Positions 44,724 through 55,453 of a stretch of DNA of 64,000 nt are shown here, in pieces. Origin of the DNA: Allium sativum. Its lineage: Eukaryota; Streptophyta; Magnoliopsida; Asparagales; Amaryllidaceae. The notes beneath the pieces were generated by a model, which ran no database searches, had not been told where the DNA came from, and saw only the letters and a program-made list of their open reading frames with translations. The first letter of the stretch is position 1; every line of letters starts with the position of its first letter. A program made the position numbers and the translations under genes. The stretch covers positions 67,278,501 to 67,342,500 of the forward strand of contig CM060910.1 of assembly GCA_030737875.1 (NCBI GenBank), written 5' to 3'.

Positions 44724-45620
44724 GCCCATTATAAACCATAAATGGATATGGTAAATAATTGGACTGTTAACCTAGTTTAATCCATAAGGAATGTATGATT
44801 ATGAATTTAAGTTAGGGTAAGTAAAATTGGATGGGTAGTGGCTGGGTTAAGTAAATTAGAGGGGGTGGGCAATATTTACATATAGGCCTATGAACTTAAC
44901 CCAATAATTAAAGGCACCTAGTGGTATACATAACCAGTGGAAAATATAATAAAGTTATGTAATTAAGGACACCCTTTAGGGTAAGCATAACTGACATAGG
45001 GATATGTGATTAAAGACACCTAAGGGTATACATAGTCAGTGAATAACCTAGACAGGATATAAGACAAAGGAGAGAGCTTGCATCATATTGTGTGGGACTC
45101 ATTTCAGTCAGTAACCCGGAGTAGGTATAAAATAAAGAACTCCATACTAGGTGGAGAAGGGGCATCTTACTGATTGATTATAAGAGATCCAAATGAGACA
45201 GACGGTGTGGGCGGTGCAAACCGACCGGGCCATGTGCATGCATGAGCCGGGCAGAGGGGGATAAGACGATCGTGACACCATTAGATATTGTTGTGCACAT
45301 CTTAAGGGTTGCAACTTTAGGAGGTGAAACCTCCTACTGTGGGGCCAGCATAGGATATCAATGGAGTAGGGATCTGATCGATTAAGGTAGTGGTTAGGGT
45401 ACGCTCGGACGTATGCCCTAAGTCTACCAACTTATAGTGGAAGGGATCATCTCATTTTAGTTATACTAGTAATAGTGCAGAGTAATCATTAGAGAAGTGT
45501 ATACACCTTACCCTATCCACCTTGTCACACCTACCATTTATGTAGTGATCTCTCTTATCCACTTTTTATGCCTATCATGTTACTTTTATTTATTTACTGG
45601 CTAAAAGTAACTAGATTCGC

Positions 45621-45682
45621 CAGACTTTATGTCTGACCCTTTTGTTTCTCCTTCTTTCTTCCGTCCCCCCCCCGGTTCTCAG
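45621..45682 (+). promoter_or_regulatory. Splice-acceptor cassette in Q 5' LTR
   Basis: CAGAC-TTTAT-GTCTG (45621-45635), CTGAC branch-point-like, then CTCCTTCTTTCTTCC and a C run, then TTCTCAG (AG 45681-45682) before GG. Confidence 0.6.
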
Positions 45683-46043
45683 GGAGAAACACTCAGGCTT
45701 AATCAGGACTCGTATATCATCTTGCTAGGAGCTTCTTCTAAAGTATGGCTCATGTTCTTGTCTCTACTATGGCTTAACTCTTTTAATTGGGGAATTATGA
45801 TTTTCGTATTCTTATGTACTCTGATGATGCAAGACAGTGGTTGTTTTATTGTAATGGTTTTTGTGACTTATGGTAGTATGGACCACGACATTATGATTTA
45901 TACTTGAAATAAAAATTTAAAATTTCCGCTGTTATCTTATTTATACCTGTCTTCGAATTATTTTGTGTCTGTTTACCTATAATGCTTTACGAAACTTAAC
46001 GCATTCCCTTAGTGTGTGACATTAACGGACGTGGGGTGTCACA

Positions 46044-46058
46044 CTTGGTATCAAAGCT
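46044..46058 (+). other. PBS of Q
   Basis: CTTGGTATCAAAGCT right after the LTR, near-complement of the initiator tRNA-Met 3' end. Confidence 0.85.
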
Positions 46059-46224
46059 GAAGGTTACCAGGTTAGATAAAAGTTTTTGAAAAATATTTTC
46101 AAAATGGGTTTTAAATGAAAGAATTTTCAAAAGGAAAATTCTATTTTGAAAAATATTCCCTAAGAATCCATATGTAATATCCCTCGGTCCTTTATCTAAA
46201 TTTCTTCCTTTTTCCTTTTTCCGC

Positions 46225-47130
46225 GTGTCTGGGGAACAAAACATTCATAATATCCCAGAGGGCGTCATAGTACCTGGATTGTACCGTAGGTATTTGGAGG
46301 CCACGACGCCTGCCGAAGGCCAAAGAGACGTTCCTCCCCCAGTTGCACCAATCATTCCTCCTCCTCCAAGAGCAGATAACTTCTCCAAGATCTGCAAGGA
46401 CTTCCGTGCTATGGGAGGGAAGCCGTTCCATGGGAACGAGACATTCGTAGAAGCTAGGAACTGGTTTAAGGAGACGAAGGACTTGTTCGTAATCTTTGAA
46501 ATAGAGGATCGAAGACAGATTCAGTAAGCTGCCTGGCTATTAAAGGACGAAGCCACATTTTGGTGGGAAGTCACCCAAGCTGGACATCCGGTGGAAACTT
46601 GGGAAGATTTTAGACTGAGGTTCGAAATGAAAGAAACCAAGCTGAGAGAAGCATACAGATGGAGAGGTTCTTAGCACTCAAACAAGGAAACTTGATGATG
46701 AAGGAGTATGTGAACAAGTTCAACTAGCTGGCAAGGTTCGGGTTAGAGTTGGTGGATACACTGCACAAAAGGGCTTCGTGTTTTGCTAAAGGGCTGACTG
46801 AGCTTCTGCATGGTTTATCCATGTCCCATATTCCAATGGGGCCACTTTTGGAAAGCTTGTTGATATGGCCCTAATGCATGAGGAGGACAAGGGAGAAAAG
46901 AAGGAAGCAAAGGCTGAGGGGACATTGTAGAACAAGAAGGTGTGGCCCAAGAAGGGGAAGCAACAACAGTAGAAGAAAGGAGGGAAAGATGATAAAGGCA
47001 AGGATGAGAAAAATTGTCACAATTGTGGAAAGGAGGGTCACTTGATCAAACACTACAAGAGAAGGAAGAGCAATTTCTTCAATTGCGGAGAAGTCGGCCA
47101 CTTCTCTAAAGAGTTCCCAAAGAAACAGGG
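46225..47130 (+). pseudogene. gag: Chromovirus gag, decayed
   Basis: Particle protein. The frame opens at GTG (46225), probably a mutated ATG, and reads SGEQNIHNIPEGVIVPGLYR, a proline-rich stretch, then capsid features KICKDFRAMGGKPFHG and WFKE. A stop at 46525 is followed in frame by WLLKDEATFWWE and TWEDFRLRFE, typical of this capsid fold; further shifts follow. The zinc knuckles at about 47015-47110 have lost ligands: CHNCGKEGHLIKHY ends in Tyr, and the second starts and ends with Phe where Cys is expected. Confidence 0.85.
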
Positions 47131-47172
47131 ATCGCCAGGACAAGGTCAAAGAGCAAGAACTTCGGAGGGCAG

Positions 47173-47560
47173 ATGCATGCTCTCGCGATAAGTGCTCCTG
47201 AAAGGGGTAGAAAAATTTCCATAAAAAGTTTAGTTTCTCTTTCAAACCATCCAGTTAGAACACTTTTTGATTCTAGCGCTTCACACACATTTATATCTAG
47301 TTCTGTGGTTGAATCTCTGCACTTATCTACTAGTATGGTAGTAGATCCCGTAGTTGTTTCAAACCCCATTGGTGGTTCGGCACATTTATAGATGATTTGT
47401 CGGAGCTTGAAAATACTTTTGTTAGGCGTCGAGTTTGAGTGTGACGCGTATGTGCTCAAGTTTATGGGTTATGGGTTGATTCTAGGAATGGAATGGCTTA
47501 CCATGTATGGGGCCATTCTGGATTGTGAGAGGAGGGTTGTTAGACTTCTGACTTGCTAAA
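47173..47560 (+). pseudogene. pol: Chromovirus aspartic protease, decayed
   Basis: Frame 47173-47391 contains LFDSSASHTFISSSVV, the retroelement protease site in which the usual DSGASH has Ser for Gly. Later a GMEWL-type motif (47484-47500) lies in another frame. Would process Gag-Pol; the changed active site and frame breaks make it inactive. Confidence 0.75.
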
Positions 47561-49168
47561 GTTTCTTGTGACCCCCCAATGGTCTGTTATGCTCAGCTTT
47601 CTAGAGTCCCTAGATGCATCCCTAGATGATTTGCAATCTGTTCCAGTGGTTCGAGATTATTCCGATGTTTTTGATGAAGTACAAGGTTTACCTCCAAGGC
47701 ATGAGATCGTCTTACGCATATATCTGGTGGACAATGCAAAGCCATTTGCATTACCAGTGCGCTATATGGCTCCAAGGGAAAGGAGGGAGCTGAGTAAGCA
47801 AGTAGGGGAGCTACTTGAGAAAGGGTTTATCAGACGAAGAATATCTAAATGGGGTTCTCTGGTAGTATTCGCAACTAAGGCGGATGGTTCGCTTCGTTTG
47901 TGTGTTGACTATAGATAGTTGAATAAGCTCACCAAAAAGAATTGGCACCCGCTTTCGAGGATTGATGATTTATTTGATCAGCTTGTTGGTGCCTCGATAT
48001 TTTCTCAGTTGGACTTGGCTATGGGGTTCCATCAGTTGAGGGTGGCTGAGGACATCATAAATAAGACTGCTTTTAGAACTCCAGATGGTTTCTTTGAATG
48101 GCTAGTGATGCCTTTTGGGCTGACGAATGCACCCGCCTATTTTGTCGATCTGATGAGTATGGTGTTTCGGGAGTTCCTAAACAAATTTGTTGTAGTCTTT
48201 GTTGATGATATTTTGATATTCTCCAAAAGCGAGGAAGAGCATGCCCAACATTTGAGAGAAGTTTAGAAAACTCTCCATGACCATCAGCTTAAGGCGAAGT
48301 TCTCCAAATGCCATTTTTGGAGAAAAGAGGTGAGATTCTTAGGGCATGTAGTTTCCAAAGAAGGGATAGCTGTAGATCCCGCCAAGGTGGTTGTAGTGCA
48401 AGATTGGCAGATTCCTAAAATTGCAACCTAGGTGAGAAGCTTTCTTGGGTTGGCAGGTTACTATAGGAAGTTCATTAAGAACTTCGCGAAGATATCATCC
48501 CCTCTTACCAGGCTGACAAAGTAGAATTTGTCATTTTCATAGGATATAGACTGTAACGTTGCTTTCCAACGACTGAAGAGGGCTCTGACAACAACCCCAG
48601 TCTTGACCTTGCTTGATGGAAGTAAAGTGTTCACTGTTTACACTGATGTGTGCGGTACAGGGCTTGGTGCGGTTCTGATGCAAGAAGGAAAGTTATATGT
48701 TATGGGGGTAGATAATTGAGAGTTCAAGAGAAGAACTACCCCACCCATGATCTAGAGCTAGCTTCCATAGTATTCGCGTTAAAGACGTGGTGTCATTATT
48801 TACTTGGAGAAAGGTTCGAGTTATACATTGATCATAAATCTCTCAAGTATCTATTCTCACAGAAGGAACTCAACTTAAGGCAACAACGGTGGATGGAGTT
48901 CTTATCTTCGTATGATTTTGAGATTGCTTACACCCCTGATAGGGGTAATGTGGTGGAAGACGCACTAGGTAGGAAGAGGATGACCCTGAGTCCTCTATTT
49001 GTGGAAAGAAAGAACTGGGAGTTCATATCAGCTTTTGATTTTAGACCCTCCATCGAGGTTTTGCCTGATTTTTTTGCATCCTTGGAGATACGACTGAAAC
49101 TTATGGATCAGATAGGAGCTTTGCAACAAGGTGACCCACAGATTTTAGACATCATGGATAACCTCTGA
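47553..49168 (+). pseudogene. pol: Chromovirus reverse transcriptase and RNase H, decayed
   Basis: RT begins near 47640 (DVFDEVQGLPP). Motifs in order: LRLCVDYR (a stop directly follows where Glu is usual, 47917-47919), [35 protein letters not shown] and [13 protein letters not shown] with the catalytic Asp pair (near 48200). The connection continues with FLGHVVSKEGI and [13 protein letters not shown]. RNase H is seen as VYTDVCGTGLGAVLMQEG and, after a frame shift near 48715, [27 protein letters not shown] and DALGRKR. At least five stops. Confidence 0.9.
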
Positions 49169-49222
49169 AGAGGGGAGACTTCTAGTCACCTTAGTAGATA
49201 TGCCATAGATGAAAAGGGGTGG

Positions 49223-50515
49223 TTGCGACGAGATGGAAGGCTTTGTGTTCTTCAGACTGAAAGCTTGATAAAGGCAGTCCTAGAAGAAGCCCACCATTCT
49301 AAGATGTCCATTCATCCAGGAGGTGATAAGATGTACAGGGACATGAAGAGGGTTTTATTTTGGGTTGGGATGAAGAAAGATGTAGCCAAATTTGTTTCTC
49401 AGTGTTTAGTTTGCCAGCAGGTCAAATCTGAGCAAAAGAAGCCGGGTGGATTACTTCATCCGTTGGAAGTTCCGCAGTGGAAATGGGAGAGCGTCTCTAT
49501 GGACTTCATAGATGGTTTGCCAAGGTCAAAGTAAGGCAACACCAGTATTTGGGTGGTTGTAGATAGACTCACTAAGAGCGCTTACTTTATTCCAGTTAAG
49601 AGTAAGAGGACGACATCGTGGTTGGAAACAATTTATGTTCGTGAAATAGTTCGTCTTCATGGAGTACCTTCCAACATCGTAAGCGATCGTGACCCCATCT
49701 TTACTAGCGAATTTTGGAGGAATTTGCAAGAAGCATTAGGTACACAGTTTTGTTTAAGCACCGCTTATCATCCTCAGACCGATGGGCAGACGGAGAGGGT
49801 GAACAAAATCCTTGAAGATCCTTTAAGACTGTGTATCCTAGACTTCGGAGGGACTTGGGAATAGCATCTTCCTTTGGTAGAGTTTGCCTATAGTAACAGT
49901 TATCAAGCATGCATCAGCATGGCACCCTTCAAAGCATTGTACGGATGACCCTGTAGATCACCAACTTATTGGTGGGAATCTACAGAAAGATTATTACTTG
50001 GTCAAGATATGGTTAGAGAAACGTCCAAAAAGATTGACCTTATTCGACGACGGATGAAGACAGCTTAAGATAGGCAAAAGTCCTATGCAGACAGGAGAAG
50101 AACTGACATTGAATTCGAAGTGGGAGACTTGGTTTTTATCAAAGTATCACCTTTGAGGAATGTGGTTCGCTTCGGAGCAGTAGGGAAGTTGGCACCTAGG
50201 CTTGTGGGACCATTTCCCATAACCGAGGGAATTGGTTTAATGGCCTATAGAGTGAAAGTCCCAGAAAATCTATCCGGTGTCTGCATGACACCGTAGAAGT
50301 TGTTGAGCCGAGTATGTTGGAAGAAGTAGAAGTGGAACGGGAGGTGACAGTCAGATGAGTCCCTACCCATATTCTCGGGTCAGAAGTTAAAAGGCTACGC
50401 AATAAGGAGATCTAGTTGCTAAAGGTTCAATAGGGAGATAACCCAGAGGATGCGACTTGGGAGACCGAAGACAAGATTCATGCTTCATACTCTTTACTTC
50501 TCGAGGGTGTGTTCT
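49223..50515 (+). pseudogene. pol: Chromovirus integrase with GPF motif and chromodomain-like end
   Basis: Inserts the element. The HHCC zinc region has HH, HPGGDKMY and CLVCQQVK (49280-49440). Core motifs are SMDFIDGLP, SDRDPIFTSEFW and TDGQTERVNK, keeping the D, D and E positions, but a stop lies at 49532. Downstream come YADRRRTDIEFEVGDLVFIK and GKLAPRLVGPFPI, the GPY/F module. The C-terminal DATWETEDKI (near 50446-50480) matches the end of a chromodomain, which would steer insertion to heterochromatin. Several stops. Confidence 0.88.
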
Positions 50516-51119
50516 TAACTCCTTTTTCAAAGTTTTGTCAGTACTTGTTTCTGTCAATAGAGTATATCTTATCCATAGTATTTTTCGGCCTTTAGATAGG
50601 AATCCTATAGATGTAAACATGTGTTTGAAACATGTTATGTTTGATGGATGCAAGTGGATGCAAGTGTTTGCTAGTGGTTGCCTGTGGACACATATACACA
50701 CATTTTAGGCACTAAGATCAACTCAGTCACATTCATGCTACATATGGATGTGTGTGCATTTTCTTTTCTTTTATAGATGGAAATGGATGTATTATCATAT
50801 GGATTTTGTATTTGCACGAATGAGTGTGACACATATAGAGCTTACATGTTAAAATAGGAATTATTTGCATACATTTTGGATTCATGGCACTAACATACAT
50901 TGCATTAAGGAGGTCAACTGAATAAGTAGACTGCCTGATCTTCGCATTAGTGTTGTGACATATACACACACCTTTGCATATATTCATATAAGCATTAGAA
51001 ACCTTTAAGGACAATTGATGCCAGTGATTTGTGGATGAATAGATGGATGATGGATGGTAGGAGATGCATTCTTCTTAACTTAGAGATTTCAAGGACGAAA
51101 TCCTTTATGTAGGGGAGAA
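50516..51119 (+). mobile_element. Q 3' untranslated part and PPT
   Basis: No gene. Ends with TTTCAAGGACGAAATCC, the chromovirus motif before the PPT, and PPT GTAGGGGAGAA (51109-51119) next to the 3' LTR. Confidence 0.8.
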
Positions 51120-54061
51120 TGTAACACCCCGAATTTTTAACGACATTAAAGAGAATAAATTAAATAGTAATTAATTCAATATACAAAGTTAGAGGAAACG
51201 GACTACACCATTGCATCTGTCTCGAAATTCTGGTCAAGATAGACACTTGGTTTGCGTAAAACAGACAACATGTGAAGAAGTTATGAGGGTTTTAAGTCTG
51301 TATATGAGCAGAAATATTATGTATACACATATGAGTCAGAGATGAGTCAGAATTTTATCTAGAACTATTCAAATTCGAAAATTGAAAAATAGCAGCAGAA
51401 TTCCCGCTCTAGGGGGTCGACCCCCCTAGAGGGGTGTCGACACGGGGGTCGACCCCCCTTAAGAGGTGTCGACCTAGGGGTCAACCCACCCATAGGGGTG
51501 TCAATACCCCTAGGGCTGACGTGGCACTCGGTTTCAAGGGGTCTGGCAGCTATATATATGTGTCCTATTCTCCTATTTCCTTCATTGGAAATCACGGAGG
51601 CCATATGCTGTCGGGGTGCAAACTGACACGAAACCATTTTCTACAACAACATACTTTGCAAATCAAATTCAGAAATTCAAGATCCATTCATTCAATTCTC
51701 TAAACCTGATGCTATGAGTTTCTAGTTGCTTTTAGTTTTAGATAAATAAAAGTAAATTGTGAAAGACTGTGAATTGGATATGCTGTAAACTGTGGATCTA
51801 TGTTGTTTTTAAATGTTATGCTATGTCATAATAGACCTATACTTTTAGATCTAATGAAACTGTGATTATTTTTTTATGTTGCCTATGTGGATCTTGACTT
51901 GTAACTATATTGTGGTGAATGTACATCTATTAAATTGGACAGTTGTAACATTGTCTAGATCTAGTTCTTTATGTAAATCCCCTTTCACTTGTTTGTGATC
52001 AATCTAGATATGTTGTAAACTTGACATGTGAAGCCATCTTAAGATCTAAAATTTTTACCATGTCACCCTAATTATGCTAGATCAAAATAGTTGGACACCT
52101 AAATGGTTAATTTAGATCTCATTATGCTTGCTTTGACATCATAGTTGCCACAAGTTAATCAGTTTTATGTCCACCTTGTTATGATGTTAAGTACATGTCC
52201 ATTCATTTTGTTACCATGCTAGTTTATGCTTATGCTGAGATATGTTGAAACTATCACCTTTGTCATATTCCTTTTTCATTGTTATGGCTAGGCTACTTTA
52301 TAGCCTAGATGGCACCAAAATACGTGCGAATACGTTAGTTAGGAAACGAGGAAAAGGGATTTATAATTGGCATAATTTATGTAATATTTATATGAATTGG
52401 ACATGTAATTCAAATGGAGAAACATAGAAATAATCACCTATAATGACATAGGTAGACTTGGATAAAAATGGAATGTTTAGTAATAACAATTAGGAATTGT
52501 AATTGTACTTATGACACGAGGTTAGGTTGCACAAGTGGTGGAAGTCTGCCCGGACCCGACCGACATATCCAGTAGCCACTAAAGTTGATCCTAATGTGGG
52601 AGGTCTAAGTACGTAAATATGAGTCGGGCTATGACACTTGGTTAAGCCCAACTGTGGAATAAGTCTACCGGGACCCGATCGGCATATCCAACATCCACAT
52701 GTTGCAGGTCTAATGTGTGAGGTCTAGCCCATTATAAACCATAAATGGACATGGTAAAGAATTGGACTGCTTAACCTAATTTAATCCATAAGGAGTGTAT
52801 GATTACGAACTTAAGTCAGGGTTAAGTAAAATTGGATGGGTAGTGGGTGGGTTAAGTAAATTAGAGGGGGTAGGAAATATTTACATATATGCCTCTAAAC
52901 TTAACCCAGTAAGGTTATGTAATTAAATACACTTAGTGGTATACATAACCGGTGGAAAAATATAATAAAGTTATGCAATTAAAGACATCCTTTAGGGTAA
53001 GCATAACTGACATAGGGCTATGTAATTAAAGACACGTAAGGGTATACATAGTCAGTGAAAATCCTAGTAGGGATACAAGACAAAGGGGAGAGCTTGCGTC
53101 ATATTGTGTGGGACCCATTTCAGTTAGTAATGCGGAGTAGGTATCAAATAAAGAACTCCGTACTAGGCGGAGAAGGGGTACGCTTACTGATTGATTATAA
53201 GAGATCCAAACGAGACGTACGATGTGTATGGCGCAAACCGACTGGGCTATGTGCGTGCATGAGTCAGACAGAGGGGGATAAGACGACCGTGATACCAGTA
53301 GATACGGTTGTGCACATCTTAAGGGTTGTCACTTTAGGAAGTGATACCTCCTACAATGGGACCATCACATGATATCTACAGGGTAGGGAGCCGATTGATT
53401 AGGGTAGTGGTTAGGGTACACTCGGACGTATGCCCTAAGTCTACCAACTTATAGTGGAAGGGATCATCTCATTTTAGTTATACTAGTAATAGTGCAACGT
53501 AATCATTAGAGAAGTGTATACACCTTACCCTGTCTACCTTGTCACACCTGCCATTTATGTAGTGATCTCTCTTATCCACCTTATATGTCTATCATGTTAC
53601 TTTTATTTATTTACTAGCTAAAAGTAATTAGACTCGCCAGACTTTATGTCTGACCCTTTTGTTTCTCCTTCTTTCTTCCCCCCCCCCCCCCGTTCTCAGG
53701 GAGGAAACACTCAGGCTTAGCCAGTACTCAGATATCATCTTGCTAGGAGCTACTTCGGAAGTATGGCTCAATTTCTTGTCTCTACTATGGCTTAACTCTT
53801 TTATTTGGAGAATTTTGTTTTTCATATTCTTATGTACTCTGATGATGCAAGACAGGATTTGTTTTATTGTAATGGTTTTTGTGACTTATTGTAGTATGGA
53901 CCACGACATTATGATTTATGCTTGAAATAAAAATTTAAAATTTCTGCTCCTATCTTATTTATATCTGTCTTGTAATTATTCTATGTCTGTTTACCTATAA
54001 TGCTTCATGCAACTTAATGCATTACCTTAGTGAGTGATATTAACGGACGTGGGGTGTCACA
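51120..54061 (+). mobile_element. 3' LTR of Q
   Basis: TGTAACACCCCG...GACGTGGGGTGTCACA. GTCGAC palindromes 51427-51480, TATA box 51550-51559, mutated donor, hairpins, acceptor cassette (dyad 53638-53652, AG 53698-53699). Confidence 0.92.
52511..52727 (+). repeat. Two tandem LTR hairpins in Q (3' LTR)
   Basis: First unit keeps TTAGG/CCTAA and AGTGG/CCACT; second keeps CAAC/GTTG and TGTGGA/TCCACA with one mismatch in the outer stem. Confidence 0.8.
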
Positions 54062-54066
54062 GGAAG

Positions 54067-55453
54067 GCTCATGGTACCTCCGTAATTTCCATCTAATACC
54101 AAATCCCAAGGCAGACTCTCACCCTAGTCTCTTAATACAAGAGGAAGCGGACCTAATACCTAGAGGAAGCGAACCTACGCAGGGATTTCCAAACTTAATA
54201 GCTATTTAATACTTCTTATTTATGGGGAGGCAAGCTAAACGATCACTTAGTATCCTTTTTTAAGGGTAGATCTAACAAATTAATACCTCTATCCCGAAGC
54301 ATGCTTACTCTTATAAATTAGTTCCTTCTTAAGGTTTCCTATTTTGGGACAGGAGGCGGGTCCTACAACCACTTAATACTTCGCACTTGAGATAAACCTT
54401 ATTTTAGGAAATAATCCTTGCTACCCAATTAACAATTGTCACGGGTTCCTATGGTTAATGATATCTCACATTAGTTGTTCATATATCCGATAGTTGGAAA
54501 GTGCGGATTTCTGTCAAATAAGGAAAACTGACCACTCATCATTAACCTATTAAGTCTAATCTGAGTTCTTAATTATATTAATTCTAGATTAACTAGAAAT
54601 AAATAAGGAAAAGCTATAAATTCCTATTCTAGGATGTTTATTTATTAATTTCCTTAACGAACTTAGTATTTACTATGCTAATTAATCGTCAGTAATTCCC
54701 CTTTATATTACTTTTATTATTATTAATTAAGTTGTCTGCTACTAGTGGCCCTAACAGTCATATTTCCTAAGGTATCAGTTAACTTATTTAATGTCATTTA
54801 TGAACTAGCGGTCATATTTTCCTAATTCATTCATTATCCTATTAAATGCCACTTATATCAGTCCCATTTAAATTATAAACTAATTATTGTAACTCCTAAA
54901 TATTAATACAAATTTAATTCCATTAAATTCTTATGCTAATGTATGTATTTATATAAGTTTGCTATTTATTTATTCCCTAGTTGTAGTTACATATCTCTAT
55001 TCCTAAGTAACGATTTAATTCTAACAATTTAGGCATATTTATCCTTTTTAATTAGTTCCCCAAAATAAATATGGTTACAAAACCCTGCTCATGACCTCTT
55101 TATTACAATAACAAATTCTATATTGATTGCTATAACGATCAAAAACGTTTAATTTCCATTCATTATAGCAATTATTACCATACATTTATTCCTATAAAAT
55201 GGAAACACTTTTAATTCAAACACACATTTACACACAACTATTTATTTAATAACAGTTTTATTTACATAGATTTGGACAATTAAGATTAATACATATATTT
55301 ATATTTAAATGCGAAGTCAACATAGTTACTAATTTATATTTTCTTATACTTTATTATTTATTATTTATGATCTGGCCTAAACTAGCGACCAAAACAACCC
55401 TTTTTGTGTTTAATCCTGTTTTAAGATTCAAAATCATATAAAGGCTTATTTAC
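54067..55453. other. Unclassified AT-rich sequence between Q and J
   Basis: Continuation of 42382-43132. Repeated ACTTAATACTT words; no gene, RNA or LTR boundary seen. Probably an old degraded element. Confidence 0.4.

Larger units (their letters stand above)
43138..46043 (+). mobile_element. 5' LTR of Q
   Basis: TGTAATACCCCG...GACGTGGGGTGTCACA. Contains promoter, donor GCT-GTAAGT (43706-43711), two hairpins, the branch-point dyad and acceptor, then the PBS. Confidence 0.92.
43138..54061 (+). mobile_element. Chromovirus Q: complete, decayed Ty3 element, 10.9 kb
   Basis: LTRs 43138-46043 and 51120-54061, flanked by the perfect 5-bp TSD GGAAG (43133-43137, 54062-54066). In order: PBS, gag, protease, RT, RNase H, integrase with GPF motif, and a chromodomain-like end; LTRs of 2.9 kb fit the Tekay/Del group. 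Multiple stops and frame shifts make it non-autonomous now. The two LTRs differ at several percent of sites by eye, so it is not recent. Confidence 0.92.
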
